Part shown: positions 34,276 through 41,662 of the stretch, piece by piece
Layout of the letters: the number at the start of each line of letters is the position of its first letter
Numbering within the stretch: position 1 is the first letter of the stretch
DNA from: Microbacterium terrisoli
Lineage (GTDB): Bacteria; Actinomycetota; Actinomycetes; Actinomycetales; Microbacteriaceae
DNA length: 64,000 nucleotides
Assembly (NCBI RefSeq): GCF_030866805.1
Contig: NZ_CP133019.1
Location: 3,534,001-3,598,000 of the forward strand
Direction: 5' to 3'
Position numbers and translations under genes: made by a program
Notes under the pieces: generated by a model
Told to the model about the DNA's origin: nothing
What the model saw: the letters and a program-made list of their open reading frames with translations, nothing else
Databases searched by the model: none

Positions 34276-34881
34276 CTACGCCGGGCCGAGCACGATCAAG
34301 CTCGCCGGAATCGAGCCCAGAGGCGACGTCGTCTCGAAGGAGGTGTCGGTGACGTCGACGATCCGCCATCGCTCTCCGAATGAGGCCACCGCCTCGGCCG
34401 GGGTCACTCCGGGAGGGCCCCAGGATCGTGCGGGGTCGGGCCGTACGGTCAGCAGCATGCACCGACCCGAGGGCGTGAGGACCCGCTCGGCCGATGCCGC
34501 ATACCGGTGCCGGTCATGTGCGCCGAACATGTGGAACGTACCCGAATCGATCACAAGATCGGCGACCGCCTCGAGATCGGCGGGCAGGGACGCGGCATCC
34601 AGAACGTCGGCGACCTCGAACTGGGCGGCGAGCCCGGCGGCCGCAGCCTTCGCCTGTGCCCGCGCGATCGCCCGCGACGAGATGTCGAGCCCGATGGCCC
34701 GCGCACCGCGCCGGGCGGCCAGCAGCGTCTGCTCGCCGGTGCCGCACCCGAACTCGACGACAGTGCCGGCCAGCTCGTCCGCTGCGGCGAGGAACGCCGG
34801 CTGCGGGCGGCCGATGTCCCAGGGCGGGGTGCCCAGGTAGGTGCGATCCCACCCCGCAGCGATCGGATTGCCGTCGACCAT
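34276..34881 (-). CDS. Class I SAM-dependent methyltransferase
   Basis: A 201-residue Rossmann-fold methyltransferase. The SAM motif is VVEFGCGTGEQTLLAARRG, the acidic end of strand 2 is GLDISSRAIARAQ, and motif II is ADLVIDSGTFHMF. The opening WDRTYLGTPPWDIGRPQPAF is typical of the thiopurine-methyltransferase-like/tellurite-resistance-like group. Substrate unknown. ATG 34881. Confidence 0.87.
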   Translation of the reverse strand: MVDGNPIAAGWDRTYLGTPPWDIGRPQPAFLAAADELAGTVVEFGCGTGEQTLLAARRGARAIGLDISSRAIARAQAKAAAAGLAAQFEVADVLDAASLPADLEAVADLVIDSGTFHMFGAHDRHRYAASAERVLTPSGRCMLLTVRPDPARSWGPPGVTPAEAVASFGERWRIVDVTDTSFETTSPLGSIPASLIVLGPA

Positions 34882-34919
34882 GTTCTGACCGTAGTCCGAC
34901 CGGAGCGGGGCGTATCGGA

Positions 34920-35072
34920 TCAGCCCACACGACGCTCCGGTCCGGCGAAGCGCCGCATCTCGTCGGCCGTGAGCCGCGCGCGACCGTGGACGCCGTGGGC
35001 GGTGTTGAACCCCGACGGACTGTTCGCCGGGGGCCACTCGCTGCGCCGCGATACGGCGTCATGACCTCGCAT
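34920..35072 (-). CDS. Possible 50-codon protein or gene-end remnant
   Basis: A short frame from ATG 35072 ends 38 bases upstream of the methyltransferase. Its second half (SEWPPANSPSGFNTAHGVHG, then LTADEMRRF) looks protein-like and unlike shadow sequence, but I cannot name a family. It may be a genuine small protein or the C-terminal end of a lost gene. Confidence 0.3.
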   Translation of the reverse strand: MRGHDAVSRRSEWPPANSPSGFNTAHGVHGRARLTADEMRRFAGPERRVG

Positions 35073-35101
35073 CGCGGCGCAGCGTGAGCCCGGGCGGGTA
35101 C

Positions 35102-36121
35102 CTACTGAGCCGACCGCTCCGCAACCGGCCGGCGGCGCAGGCTCGCCGAGACGATCGACGGCGTGTCGTACTCCTGGTCCATCCGTCCGATTCCGGTGCC
35201 GGGCGCGACGATCGCGTCGATCCGGTCCAGCACATCGTCGGAGAGGCTCACCTCCGCGGCGGCGAGCAGGTCGTCCAGCTGCTCGATCGTGCGGGGACCG
35301 ATCAGCGCGGCGGTCACGCCGGGGTGGGCGATCACGAAGGCCAGAGCCATGTGGGTCAGCGACATCCCCGCCTCTTCGGCGAGCGGAATGAACTGCTCGA
35401 CCGCATCGATCCGCCGCTCATCCCGCAGTGCCGCGAACCTGCGCGTGCGGAGCAGGTCGCTCTCCTGTCCGCGGCGCAGCCGGCCGGTGAGCATGCCGCT
35501 GGCCAGCGGACTCCAGATCACCGTGCCCATGCCGTAGCGCTGCGCGACCGGCAGCACCTCGCGTTCGATCGAGCGATCCAGTAGGGAGTAGTGCGGCTGC
35601 TCGCTGCGGAAGCGCTCGAGGCCCCGGCGCTGTGAGATCCACTGCGCCTCCACGATGTCGGATGCCGGCATGTCAGAGGTGCCGATCACCCGCACCTTCC
35701 CGCTGCGCACGAGATCCGTCAGCGCCGCGAGTGTCTCTTCGATGTCGGTGTCGGGGTCGGGGCGGTGCATCTGGTAGACGTCGAGATGGTCGGTCTGCAG
35801 GCGACGCAGTGAGTTCTCGACGGCGGTCATGATCCAGCGGCGTGAGCCACCCCGGCGATTGGGGTCATCCCCCTGCGCCAACGCGAACTTCGAGGCGAGC
35901 ACGATGTCGTCGCGGCGACCCTTGAGCGCCCGGCCGAGCATCTCTTCCGAGTCGCCATAGGCGTCGACGGTGTCGACGAAGTTGATGCCGGCATCCAGGG
36001 CCCGGCCCACCATCGTGTCCACCTCGCGTTGATCTGAGTTGCCGAACGAGCTGAACATCATCGCGCCGAGGGCGAACGGTGAGACATGGATGCCGGTGCG
36101 GCCGAACGGACGATACTGCAT
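35102..36121 (-). CDS. Aldo/keto reductase
   Basis: A 339-residue NADPH-dependent AKR with the full catalytic tetrad: Asp50, Tyr55 (DTVDAYGDSE), Lys78 (LASKFALA) and His119 (VYQMHRPD). The cofactor-binding end (GPRTIEQLDDLLAAAE) is present. It reduces carbonyls; substrate unknown. A GGAGGA site precedes the ATG. It diverges from a TetR gene, and the palindrome between them suggests control by that regulator. Confidence 0.9.
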   Translation of the reverse strand: MQYRPFGRTGIHVSPFALGAMMFSSFGNSDQREVDTMVGRALDAGINFVDTVDAYGDSEEMLGRALKGRRDDIVLASKFALAQGDDPNRRGGSRRWIMTAVENSLRRLQTDHLDVYQMHRPDPDTDIEETLAALTDLVRSGKVRVIGTSDMPASDIVEAQWISQRRGLERFRSEQPHYSLLDRSIEREVLPVAQRYGMGTVIWSPLASGMLTGRLRRGQESDLLRTRRFAALRDERRIDAVEQFIPLAEEAGMSLTHMALAFVIAHPGVTAALIGPRTIEQLDDLLAAAEVSLSDDVLDRIDAIVAPGTGIGRMDQEYDTPSIVSASLRRRPVAERSAQ

Positions 36122-36196
36122 GGTCTTCCTCCAAGATCACGGTCCCGCCGCTGAGCCGATATGCTCAGTGAAGCGGAACAGTCGTCCGCTACTATA

Positions 36197-36211
36197 CGGA
36201 ACATCGTTCCG
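36197..36211. promoter_or_regulatory. Candidate TetR operator between AKR and TetR genes
   Basis: CGGAACATCGTTCCG is a perfect 6-3-6 palindrome. A further AGCGGAAC half-site lies ~24 bases to the left. TACTAT (36190-36195), a possible -10 for the regulator gene, directly abuts it, so binding would affect transcription. Confidence 0.7.
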
Positions 36212-36232
36212 CTTGTCACGCGGAGAAGTCGA

Positions 36233-36841
36233 TTGAGTCAACCCATCGAGCAGCGCGTCGCGGCCCCTCGCCGCAAACGCGCCGACGCCGAGCGCAACAC
36301 GGCGGCCGTACTCGACGCCGCCAAGGCGGTGTTCGCCGAGTCGGGCGTGGATGCGCCGATGCGCAAGATCGCGGCGCGGGCGGGCGTCGGGGTCGGGACC
36401 ATCTACCGCAACTACCCGCACCGCTCGGATCTGATCATCGCGGTCTTCCGCAGGGAGCTGGAAGCCACCGCCGCCGAGGCGGACCGCCTGGCGGAGCAGT
36501 TTCCGCCCGCCCAGGCGCTGCGCCTGTGGGCCGAGCGCCTCGGCCGGTTCCTCGCCACCAAGCGCGGCTTCGCGAGCGCGTTGCACTCCGGCGACCCCGC
36601 ATACCGGCCGCTGCCGGATCAGTTCCTCGGTGTGCTCGCTCCCAGAGTCCAGAACATCCTCGACGCCGGCGCGCGCGACGGCACCCTTCGCGACGACATG
36701 CGTGCCGAAGACCTCATCACCGCCCTCGGTAGGCTCGGCGACAGCCATCCGGGAGATTCCGCCGACCGTGCGCAGCGCATGACCGGCGTGCTGCTGGACG
36801 GCCTCCTGGCGGCCCACGCTCGGCCCGAGTCATCCGCCTGA
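36233..36841 (+). CDS. TetR/AcrR family regulator
   Basis: A 202-residue regulator. The N-terminal helix-turn-helix is complete (RKIAARAGVGVGTIYRNYPH, ~residues 45-64), followed by a helical ligand domain ending GVLLDGLLAA. Start TTG 36233 is favoured by GGAGAAG five bases upstream and lies just after the palindrome; longer frames would overlap the operator. The divergent aldo/keto reductase is the likely target. Confidence 0.87.
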   Translation: MSQPIEQRVAAPRRKRADAERNTAAVLDAAKAVFAESGVDAPMRKIAARAGVGVGTIYRNYPHRSDLIIAVFRRELEATAAEADRLAEQFPPAQALRLWAERLGRFLATKRGFASALHSGDPAYRPLPDQFLGVLAPRVQNILDAGARDGTLRDDMRAEDLITALGRLGDSHPGDSADRAQRMTGVLLDGLLAAHARPESSA

Positions 36842-36920
36842 CGATGCCGCGGCCGCTGCCTCAGCGAGCGCCCGAGCCGGCGAATCACGCGAGCGATCCG
36901 CCGGCTGTGCACACTCGGGT

Positions 36921-37826
36921 TCAGGCCGCGTCTGCCCGCGGCACGTCGTAGCCGCCCGCGGCGATGTCTTCGAGCAGCGTCGGGTGCGTCGGCTCCCACC
37001 CGTAGCGGGCGCGCGTGATGTCGCTGGTCGCGGAGAAGTCCTGACCGAAGAAGCGGCCGATCCAGTCGAAGTGCTCGACGGCATCCTCCGCGGCGATGGA
37101 TGCCGTCGGCACGCCGAGTCGCGCCCCGACCGCCTCGGCGATCACCTTGGTCGGCACTCCCTCTTCGCCGACCGCGTGCACGACCCCGCCCGGCTCAGAG
37201 GACTCGAGCGCGAGCCTTGCGAGGTGCGCCGCGTCATCCCGATGCACGGCCGCCCACCGCGCGCTGCCGTCGCCGATGTACCCCGAGACGCCATGCTGCC
37301 GAGCGATCTGCGCGATCGTCTTGATGAAGCCGTGATCTCCGCCGGTGCCGTGCACCGTCGGCGCGAATCGCAGGCTGAGCGGACGAATCCCACGACCGGC
37401 GAGCGCGAGCACATAGCGCTCGGTGGCCTGACGAAGAACCGGCCGCTCCCCGGCATCATTCTCGGTGGCAGGCCTGCCTTGCACGAGCCCCGCGACGCCC
37501 GATGCGATCGCCAGTGTCTTGCCCGAGCCCTCGAGCGCCGATGCGATCGCCTCGACCGCCGCTTGGTTGATGGCCGACGCCGTTTCGAAGTCGTTGAAGT
37601 CGTGGGTGAAGGCGAGGTGCACGACGCCGTCTGCCGCCGACGCGGCATCCCGCAGCACGTCGGGATCGGTGAGGGAGCCGCGCACGACGTCCGCGCCGAA
37701 TGACGCCATCGCCTCGGCCGACGCATCGGAGCGGGCGAGCCCGCTGACCCGGTGCCCTGCGGCGATGAGTTCGCGACTGACGGCAGAGCCGATCCAACCC
37801 GACGCGCCGGTGATGAAGTACCGCAT
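36921..37826 (-). CDS. Extended SDR (NAD(P)-dependent epimerase/reductase-like)
   Basis: A 301-residue atypical or extended short-chain dehydrogenase. The nucleotide loop is ITGASGWIGSAVSRELIAAG, followed by LARSDASAEAM and DVVRGSLTDPD. The catalytic YxxxK is replaced or hard to place (RQATERYVLAL), as in the atypical NmrA-like branch. GAGGAC precedes the ATG. It diverges from the second TetR gene across two palindromes. Confidence 0.85.
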   Translation of the reverse strand: MRYFITGASGWIGSAVSRELIAAGHRVSGLARSDASAEAMASFGADVVRGSLTDPDVLRDAASAADGVVHLAFTHDFNDFETASAINQAAVEAIASALEGSGKTLAIASGVAGLVQGRPATENDAGERPVLRQATERYVLALAGRGIRPLSLRFAPTVHGTGGDHGFIKTIAQIARQHGVSGYIGDGSARWAAVHRDDAAHLARLALESSEPGGVVHAVGEEGVPTKVIAEAVGARLGVPTASIAAEDAVEHFDWIGRFFGQDFSATSDITRARYGWEPTHPTLLEDIAAGGYDVPRADAA

Positions 37827-37845
37827 GATGTCCTCCTGAAATGGT

Positions 37846-37898
37846 CATGTCAGTTACTGACATGGGTACAGTAACACTGATGTCAGCATCTGTCATCA
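37846..37898. promoter_or_regulatory. Paired palindromic operators of the SDR/TetR pair
   Basis: CATGTCAGTTACTGACATG (37846-37864) is a perfect 9-1-9 palindrome. A second element at 37878-37898 pairs TGATGTCAG with CTGTCATCA with one mismatch. Both share the TGTCAG core and fill the 86-bp divergent intergenic region, as expected for an autoregulating TetR protein that also controls the SDR. Confidence 0.78.
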
Positions 37899-37912
37899 GA
37901 TATCATCAGGGA

Positions 37913-38479
37913 ATGGGGAGATGGGAACCGGATGCCGCGGGGCGGCTGCGGCGTGCCGCAGCCGAGCTGTTCGGCGAGCAGGGCCTCGAGGCCACGACCG
38001 TCGCGGCGATCGCCGAGCGTGCCGGCGTCACCGAGCGCACGTTCTTCCGCTACTTCGCCGACAAGCGCGAGGTGCTGTTCAGCGACCAGGAGAAGTTCGC
38101 GGCGATCTTCATCGACGGAGTGCACAGCGCTCCGCCAGACGCCTCCGCGCTGGATGCCGTCGCCGCCGGCCTGTACGCGAGCCTTGAGCTCTTCCAGCCC
38201 GAGCGACGCGCGGATTCGCGCATCCGCAACATGGTGATCGCCGCCAATCCCGGCCTCCAGGAGCGTGAGCTGCTCAAGATGGCCGGCGTGGCCGATGGGA
38301 TGGCCGCCGCACTCCGCGATCGCGGCGTGGCGGAGCCGTCAGCCTCGATCGCGGCACGTGCGGGAATCGCGGTGCTCACCTCGGCGTTCGCCGCCTGGCT
38401 CTCCGACGGCGAGACACGCGAGCTGCCCGAACTGATCGCCGAGGGGCTCACTCAGCTGCGTGCGCTCGGTGGCGCCTGA
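37913..38479 (+). CDS. TetR/AcrR family regulator
   Basis: A 188-residue regulator with the helix-turn-helix VAAIAERAGVTERTFFRYFA near residues 31-50 and a C-terminal helical domain (RAGIAVLTSAFAAWLSDGE) of the mycofactocin/TetR_C type. The frame opens further upstream, but ATG 37913 is the start that leaves both palindromes outside the gene. It ends eight bases before the convergent dnaB stop. Confidence 0.87.
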   Translation: MGRWEPDAAGRLRRAAAELFGEQGLEATTVAAIAERAGVTERTFFRYFADKREVLFSDQEKFAAIFIDGVHSAPPDASALDAVAAGLYASLELFQPERRADSRIRNMVIAANPGLQERELLKMAGVADGMAAALRDRGVAEPSASIAARAGIAVLTSAFAAWLSDGETRELPELIAEGLTQLRALGGA

Positions 38480-38487
38480 GTGGGCAG

Positions 38488-39861
38488 CTACTGGAAGTCG
38501 CCCGCGGGAGCCATGTCGGCGAAGCGCGAGAAGTGGCCCTGGAAGGCGATCTCGATCGTCGCGGTCGGACCGTTTCGGTGCTTGGCCACGATCAGGTCGG
38601 CCTCGCCGGGCCGGCTGTCTTTGTCGTAGACCGACTCACGATGCAGCAGGATCACCATGTCGGCGTCCTGCTCGATCGAGCCCGACTCACGCAAGTCCGA
38701 CACCTGCGGCTTCTTGTCCTGCCGCTGCTCGGGACCACGGTTCAGCTGCGACAGTGCGATCACCGGCACCTGCAGCTCCTTCGCGAGCAGCTTCAGCGCT
38801 CGCGAGAACTCGCTGACCTCTTGCTGACGCGACTCGACCCGCTTGCCGCTGGACATCAGCTGCAGGTAGTCGATCACGACCATCTTCAGCCCGACGCGCT
38901 GCTTGAGCCGCCGACACTTCGCGCGGATCTCGACCAGCGACATGTTGGGGCTGTCGTCGATGTAGAGCGGCGCGTCGTTGATGCGCCCGCGCACGGAGGC
39001 GACGGTCGTCCAGTCGCGCTGGTCGAGTGTGCCCTTGCGCATGTTCTGCAGCGGGATCGCGCCCTCAGCCGACAGTAGACGCATCGCGATCTCGCTGCGC
39101 CCCATCTCGAGCGAGAAGAAGATGGTGGGCATTTCGTGCTTTATCGCCGCCGACCTGGCAAAGTCCAGAGCCAGTGTCGACTTGCCCATCGCAGGTCGGG
39201 CGGCCACCACGATCATCTGTCCGGCGTGCAGGCCGTTGGTCAGGTCGTCGAGCTCGCGGAACCCGGTCGGGATGCCGGTCATCTGACCGTCGCGCCCGCG
39301 AGCGGCCTCGATCTCGTCGACGGCGGCATCGACGGCGATCGTCAGCGGCACGTAGTCTTCGGATGCCTCGACCCCGGTCACCCCGTAGATCTCGGACTGC
39401 GCACTGTTGACCAGATCGAGCGCCTCGCCCTGGCCGTTGTAGCCCATCTGCACGATGCGGGTGCCCGCCTCGACGAGGCGGCGCAGCAGCGCGCGCTCCG
39501 AGACGATCGATGCGTAATAGCCGGCGTTGGCGGCGGTCGGCACGATCGAGGTCAGCGTATGCAGGTAGTCCGCACCGCCGGCCCGTTGCAGGTCGCCGGT
39601 CTTGATGAGCTCGTCGGTGACCGTGATCACATCGGTGGGCTCACCGTGCGAGTACAGATTGAGGATCGCCTCGAAGATCAGCTCATGCTTGGGCACATAG
39701 AAGTCCGTGCCGCGCAGACTCTCGATGACGTCGGCGACGGCATCCTTCGACAGCAGCATCCCGCCCAGCGCACTCTGTTCGGCGAGGATGTCGTGCGGTG
39801 GCGTGCGCTCCGGTTCCCGCGGCGCCCCCAGGCGCTCATCGGAGATGTCCGCGATCGACAC
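38488..39861 (-). CDS. dnaB: Replicative DNA helicase DnaB
   Basis: A 457-residue hexameric helicase that unwinds DNA at the fork. The N-terminal DnaG-interacting domain (LAEQSALGGMLLSKDAVADV) and the RecA-like domain are complete: Walker A AARPAMGKSTLAL, Walker B MVVIDYLQLM, and the H4/arginine-finger region SQLNRGPEQRQDKKP...GSIEQDAD. There is no intein. The frame is open to an ATG at 40014, adding 51 disordered residues; GTG 39861 is chosen because SIADISDERLGAP is where related proteins begin as I recall and AGGAGAGG lies upstream. The region in front carries four DnaA-box-like sequences. Confidence 0.95.
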   Translation of the reverse strand: MSIADISDERLGAPREPERTPPHDILAEQSALGGMLLSKDAVADVIESLRGTDFYVPKHELIFEAILNLYSHGEPTDVITVTDELIKTGDLQRAGGADYLHTLTSIVPTAANAGYYASIVSERALLRRLVEAGTRIVQMGYNGQGEALDLVNSAQSEIYGVTGVEASEDYVPLTIAVDAAVDEIEAARGRDGQMTGIPTGFRELDDLTNGLHAGQMIVVAARPAMGKSTLALDFARSAAIKHEMPTIFFSLEMGRSEIAMRLLSAEGAIPLQNMRKGTLDQRDWTTVASVRGRINDAPLYIDDSPNMSLVEIRAKCRRLKQRVGLKMVVIDYLQLMSSGKRVESRQQEVSEFSRALKLLAKELQVPVIALSQLNRGPEQRQDKKPQVSDLRESGSIEQDADMVILLHRESVYDKDSRPGEADLIVAKHRNGPTATIEIAFQGHFSRFADMAPAGDFQ

Positions 39862-40376
39862 GTCGTCCGTCCTCTCCTGCTGGGCCGAGCTCTTGCCACG
39901 AGCGTTGGCTGCGCGTATGTCCTCTGGCGAATCATGATCCGAGTCGGATCCCTCGCCGTCGTCGATGGATGCCGCGGCCGCCCGTGAACACAGCAGATCA
40001 CAGGCCTCAGACATCCCTCCTCCACGACGGATGCCTCCCCCGGTCGAGCCAGTGACCCACGCTAGATACGACCCGCGAAGGGTGCAACTCGCCCTGTGGA
40101 TAACTATGTGGAGAGATTGCGAGAAACGCCGCGAGTCCTGTGTACAGCGCCTGTGGACAACACCTGTGTAATTCGCGAATTCAGACTTTTTTCTAGCTAC
40201 TGACCAGGGCTTTCAGGATTCACACCCTGTGGATGAAACTCTACTTCAAGAGCGAGTTGAAGGTTCCCACGAATGCGGGAGTTATACACAAGTCGACGCA
40301 GACCACAAGTCCGCGCGCGCGAAGGCGGCGACATCCTGGGAATCCACTGGACAGGCACGGAGCCGAGAGGTAACGT
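39862..40376. other. Intergenic region between dnaB and a secreted-protein gene
   Basis: About 515 bases between the divergent dnaB and 40377 genes (its dnaB-proximal end may be coding if dnaB starts at 40014). The central part, 40085-40300, is clearly richer in A+T than its surroundings, contains a perfect 12-bp palindrome AATTCGCGAATT (40170-40181) followed by ACTTTTTTCTAG, and holds four DnaA-box-like 9-mers. No RNA gene is recognised. Confidence 0.7.
40095..40290. promoter_or_regulatory. Cluster of four DnaA-box-like 9-mers
   Basis: TGTGGATAA (40095-40103) and TGTGGACAA (40152-40160) are perfect DnaA boxes on the minus strand; TGTGGATGA (40228-40236) differs at one base; TTATACACA (40282-40290) fits TTWTNCACA on the plus strand. 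Spacing is ~55-75 bp. No dnaA or dnaN is in the window, so this is better read as a DnaA-controlled promoter region or a titration site than as oriC. Confidence 0.6.
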
Positions 40377-41576
40377 ATGCAGTCCAGGCACCCTCATCGC
40401 GCACGCATCCGTGTGCGCAGGCATTGCTTCTCGGGGGAGGTGAGCGTGACCCTGTCACCGCTGATGCGGCGAGCGACGGTGCTCGCTGTCGCGGGCGTTG
40501 CGCTCGCGTTCGCCTGGATCCTCGCAGCCGTCCTGTTCGGCCTCGCCGCGAATGGCGCCCACGCCGCCGATGACTCCGACGGCTCCCCCACGCACGGACT
40601 GTCGAGCCTCGTCGGGTCGGTGCTCGGCACCGTCGACGACACGGTCTCGACCGGAACCGCGAGACTGACCGCCGTCACCGACGCTGTTGACGGCACCCTG
40701 GGCTCGGTCACGGATGCCGCAACCACCACCGTCACGACCGCGCCGGTGATCGCACCCGTCGTGAAGGCCGTGACCACGATCACCAAACCCGTGCTTGCGC
40801 CGGTCGAGAAGGTCGTCAAGCCGGTCGTCCAGCCCGTCACGACAGTGATCGACAAGGGAGTCGTCACATCAGTCGTGCAGCCGGTCACCTCAACGCTGAC
40901 AACGGTCGTGAAGGCTGTGGCGCCCGTCGTGTCGGCCGTGGAGCAGGTGCCCGTGGTCGGCGATGTCGTCTCGTCGCTCGATCTGAACGGCACGCTGCAG
41001 CAGACGACATCGGCGCTCGGCGACACACTCACCACCGTGACCGGAGCGGTCGACCACGTCGCCTCCGGCACAGCTGCAACGGTGACCGAGCCCGTTTCCA
41101 CCCTTCCCGGCGGCTCGATCCTGCAGCCGGCACAGCCGCCCGCTGGAGGCGTCGGCGGGCCCGGTCTCCCGTCAGTGGGCATCCTGCCCGGCCAACTCGG
41201 CTCCGGCACCGCCGCGCCTGGCGCGAGCACCGTCGGATTCGCTGCGATCGCGGCGGTTGCAGCATCCACTGAAACGGCGACGGCTGCGTGGTTCCACGCG
41301 GTGACGGCCGTCAGCGCCGTGGGTGCGGCGCTTGTTCCGCGCACGGGCCCGGGAACGGCATCCTTCCCGCCCGTCACCGGGGACTCTTTCGGCCTCGGGG
41401 CATGTGCTCCGGCCGGTTCCTGTCTGTCTGGCTCCGGTGGTTTCGGAGCCGGCGTCGCGGCTGTGATGGCCGTCGGCTTCCTCTTCGCGCACCGTGCCTG
41501 GACGCGCAGCGGACGACTCGACGATGCCCATTCACCGGTCGCGCCGACCTACGCCACCGACGTCTCTCCTGACTGA
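40377..41576 (+). CDS. Secreted or membrane-anchored Val/Thr/Pro-rich protein
   Basis: A 399-residue protein with a positively charged start, a signal anchor (ATVLAVAGVALAFAWILAAV), a long repetitive region of PVVxPVT-type segments (VIAPVVKAVTTITKPVLAPV, VVQPVTTVIDKGVVTSVVQP), a Gly/Pro-rich stretch, and a second hydrophobic segment (AAVMAVGFLFAHRAW) near the C-terminus before a short charged tail. I do not recognise a family. GAGAGG lies six bases before the ATG. It is followed at 86 bases by the chaplin-like gene, and the two may form a cell-surface unit. Confidence 0.8.
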   Translation: MQSRHPHRARIRVRRHCFSGEVSVTLSPLMRRATVLAVAGVALAFAWILAAVLFGLAANGAHAADDSDGSPTHGLSSLVGSVLGTVDDTVSTGTARLTAVTDAVDGTLGSVTDAATTTVTTAPVIAPVVKAVTTITKPVLAPVEKVVKPVVQPVTTVIDKGVVTSVVQPVTSTLTTVVKAVAPVVSAVEQVPVVGDVVSSLDLNGTLQQTTSALGDTLTTVTGAVDHVASGTAATVTEPVSTLPGGSILQPAQPPAGGVGGPGLPSVGILPGQLGSGTAAPGASTVGFAAIAAVAASTETATAAWFHAVTAVSAVGAALVPRTGPGTASFPPVTGDSFGLGACAPAGSCLSGSGGFGAGVAAVMAVGFLFAHRAWTRSGRLDDAHSPVAPTYATDVSPD

Positions 41577-41662
41577 TCGCTGAACCTGCCGCCCCGTTGC
41601 GGCCATGGTTCCCGCGCGCCTTCGCCCGCGGTCGATTCGATCAGTCCAGGAAGGACTTTCTC

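Noticed and set aside
39862..40376. Chromosomal origin oriC
   Set aside because: Four DnaA-box-like sequences and an A+T-rich zone are present, but dnaA, dnaN, recF and gyrB are absent, and actinobacterial oriC normally lies between dnaA and dnaN.
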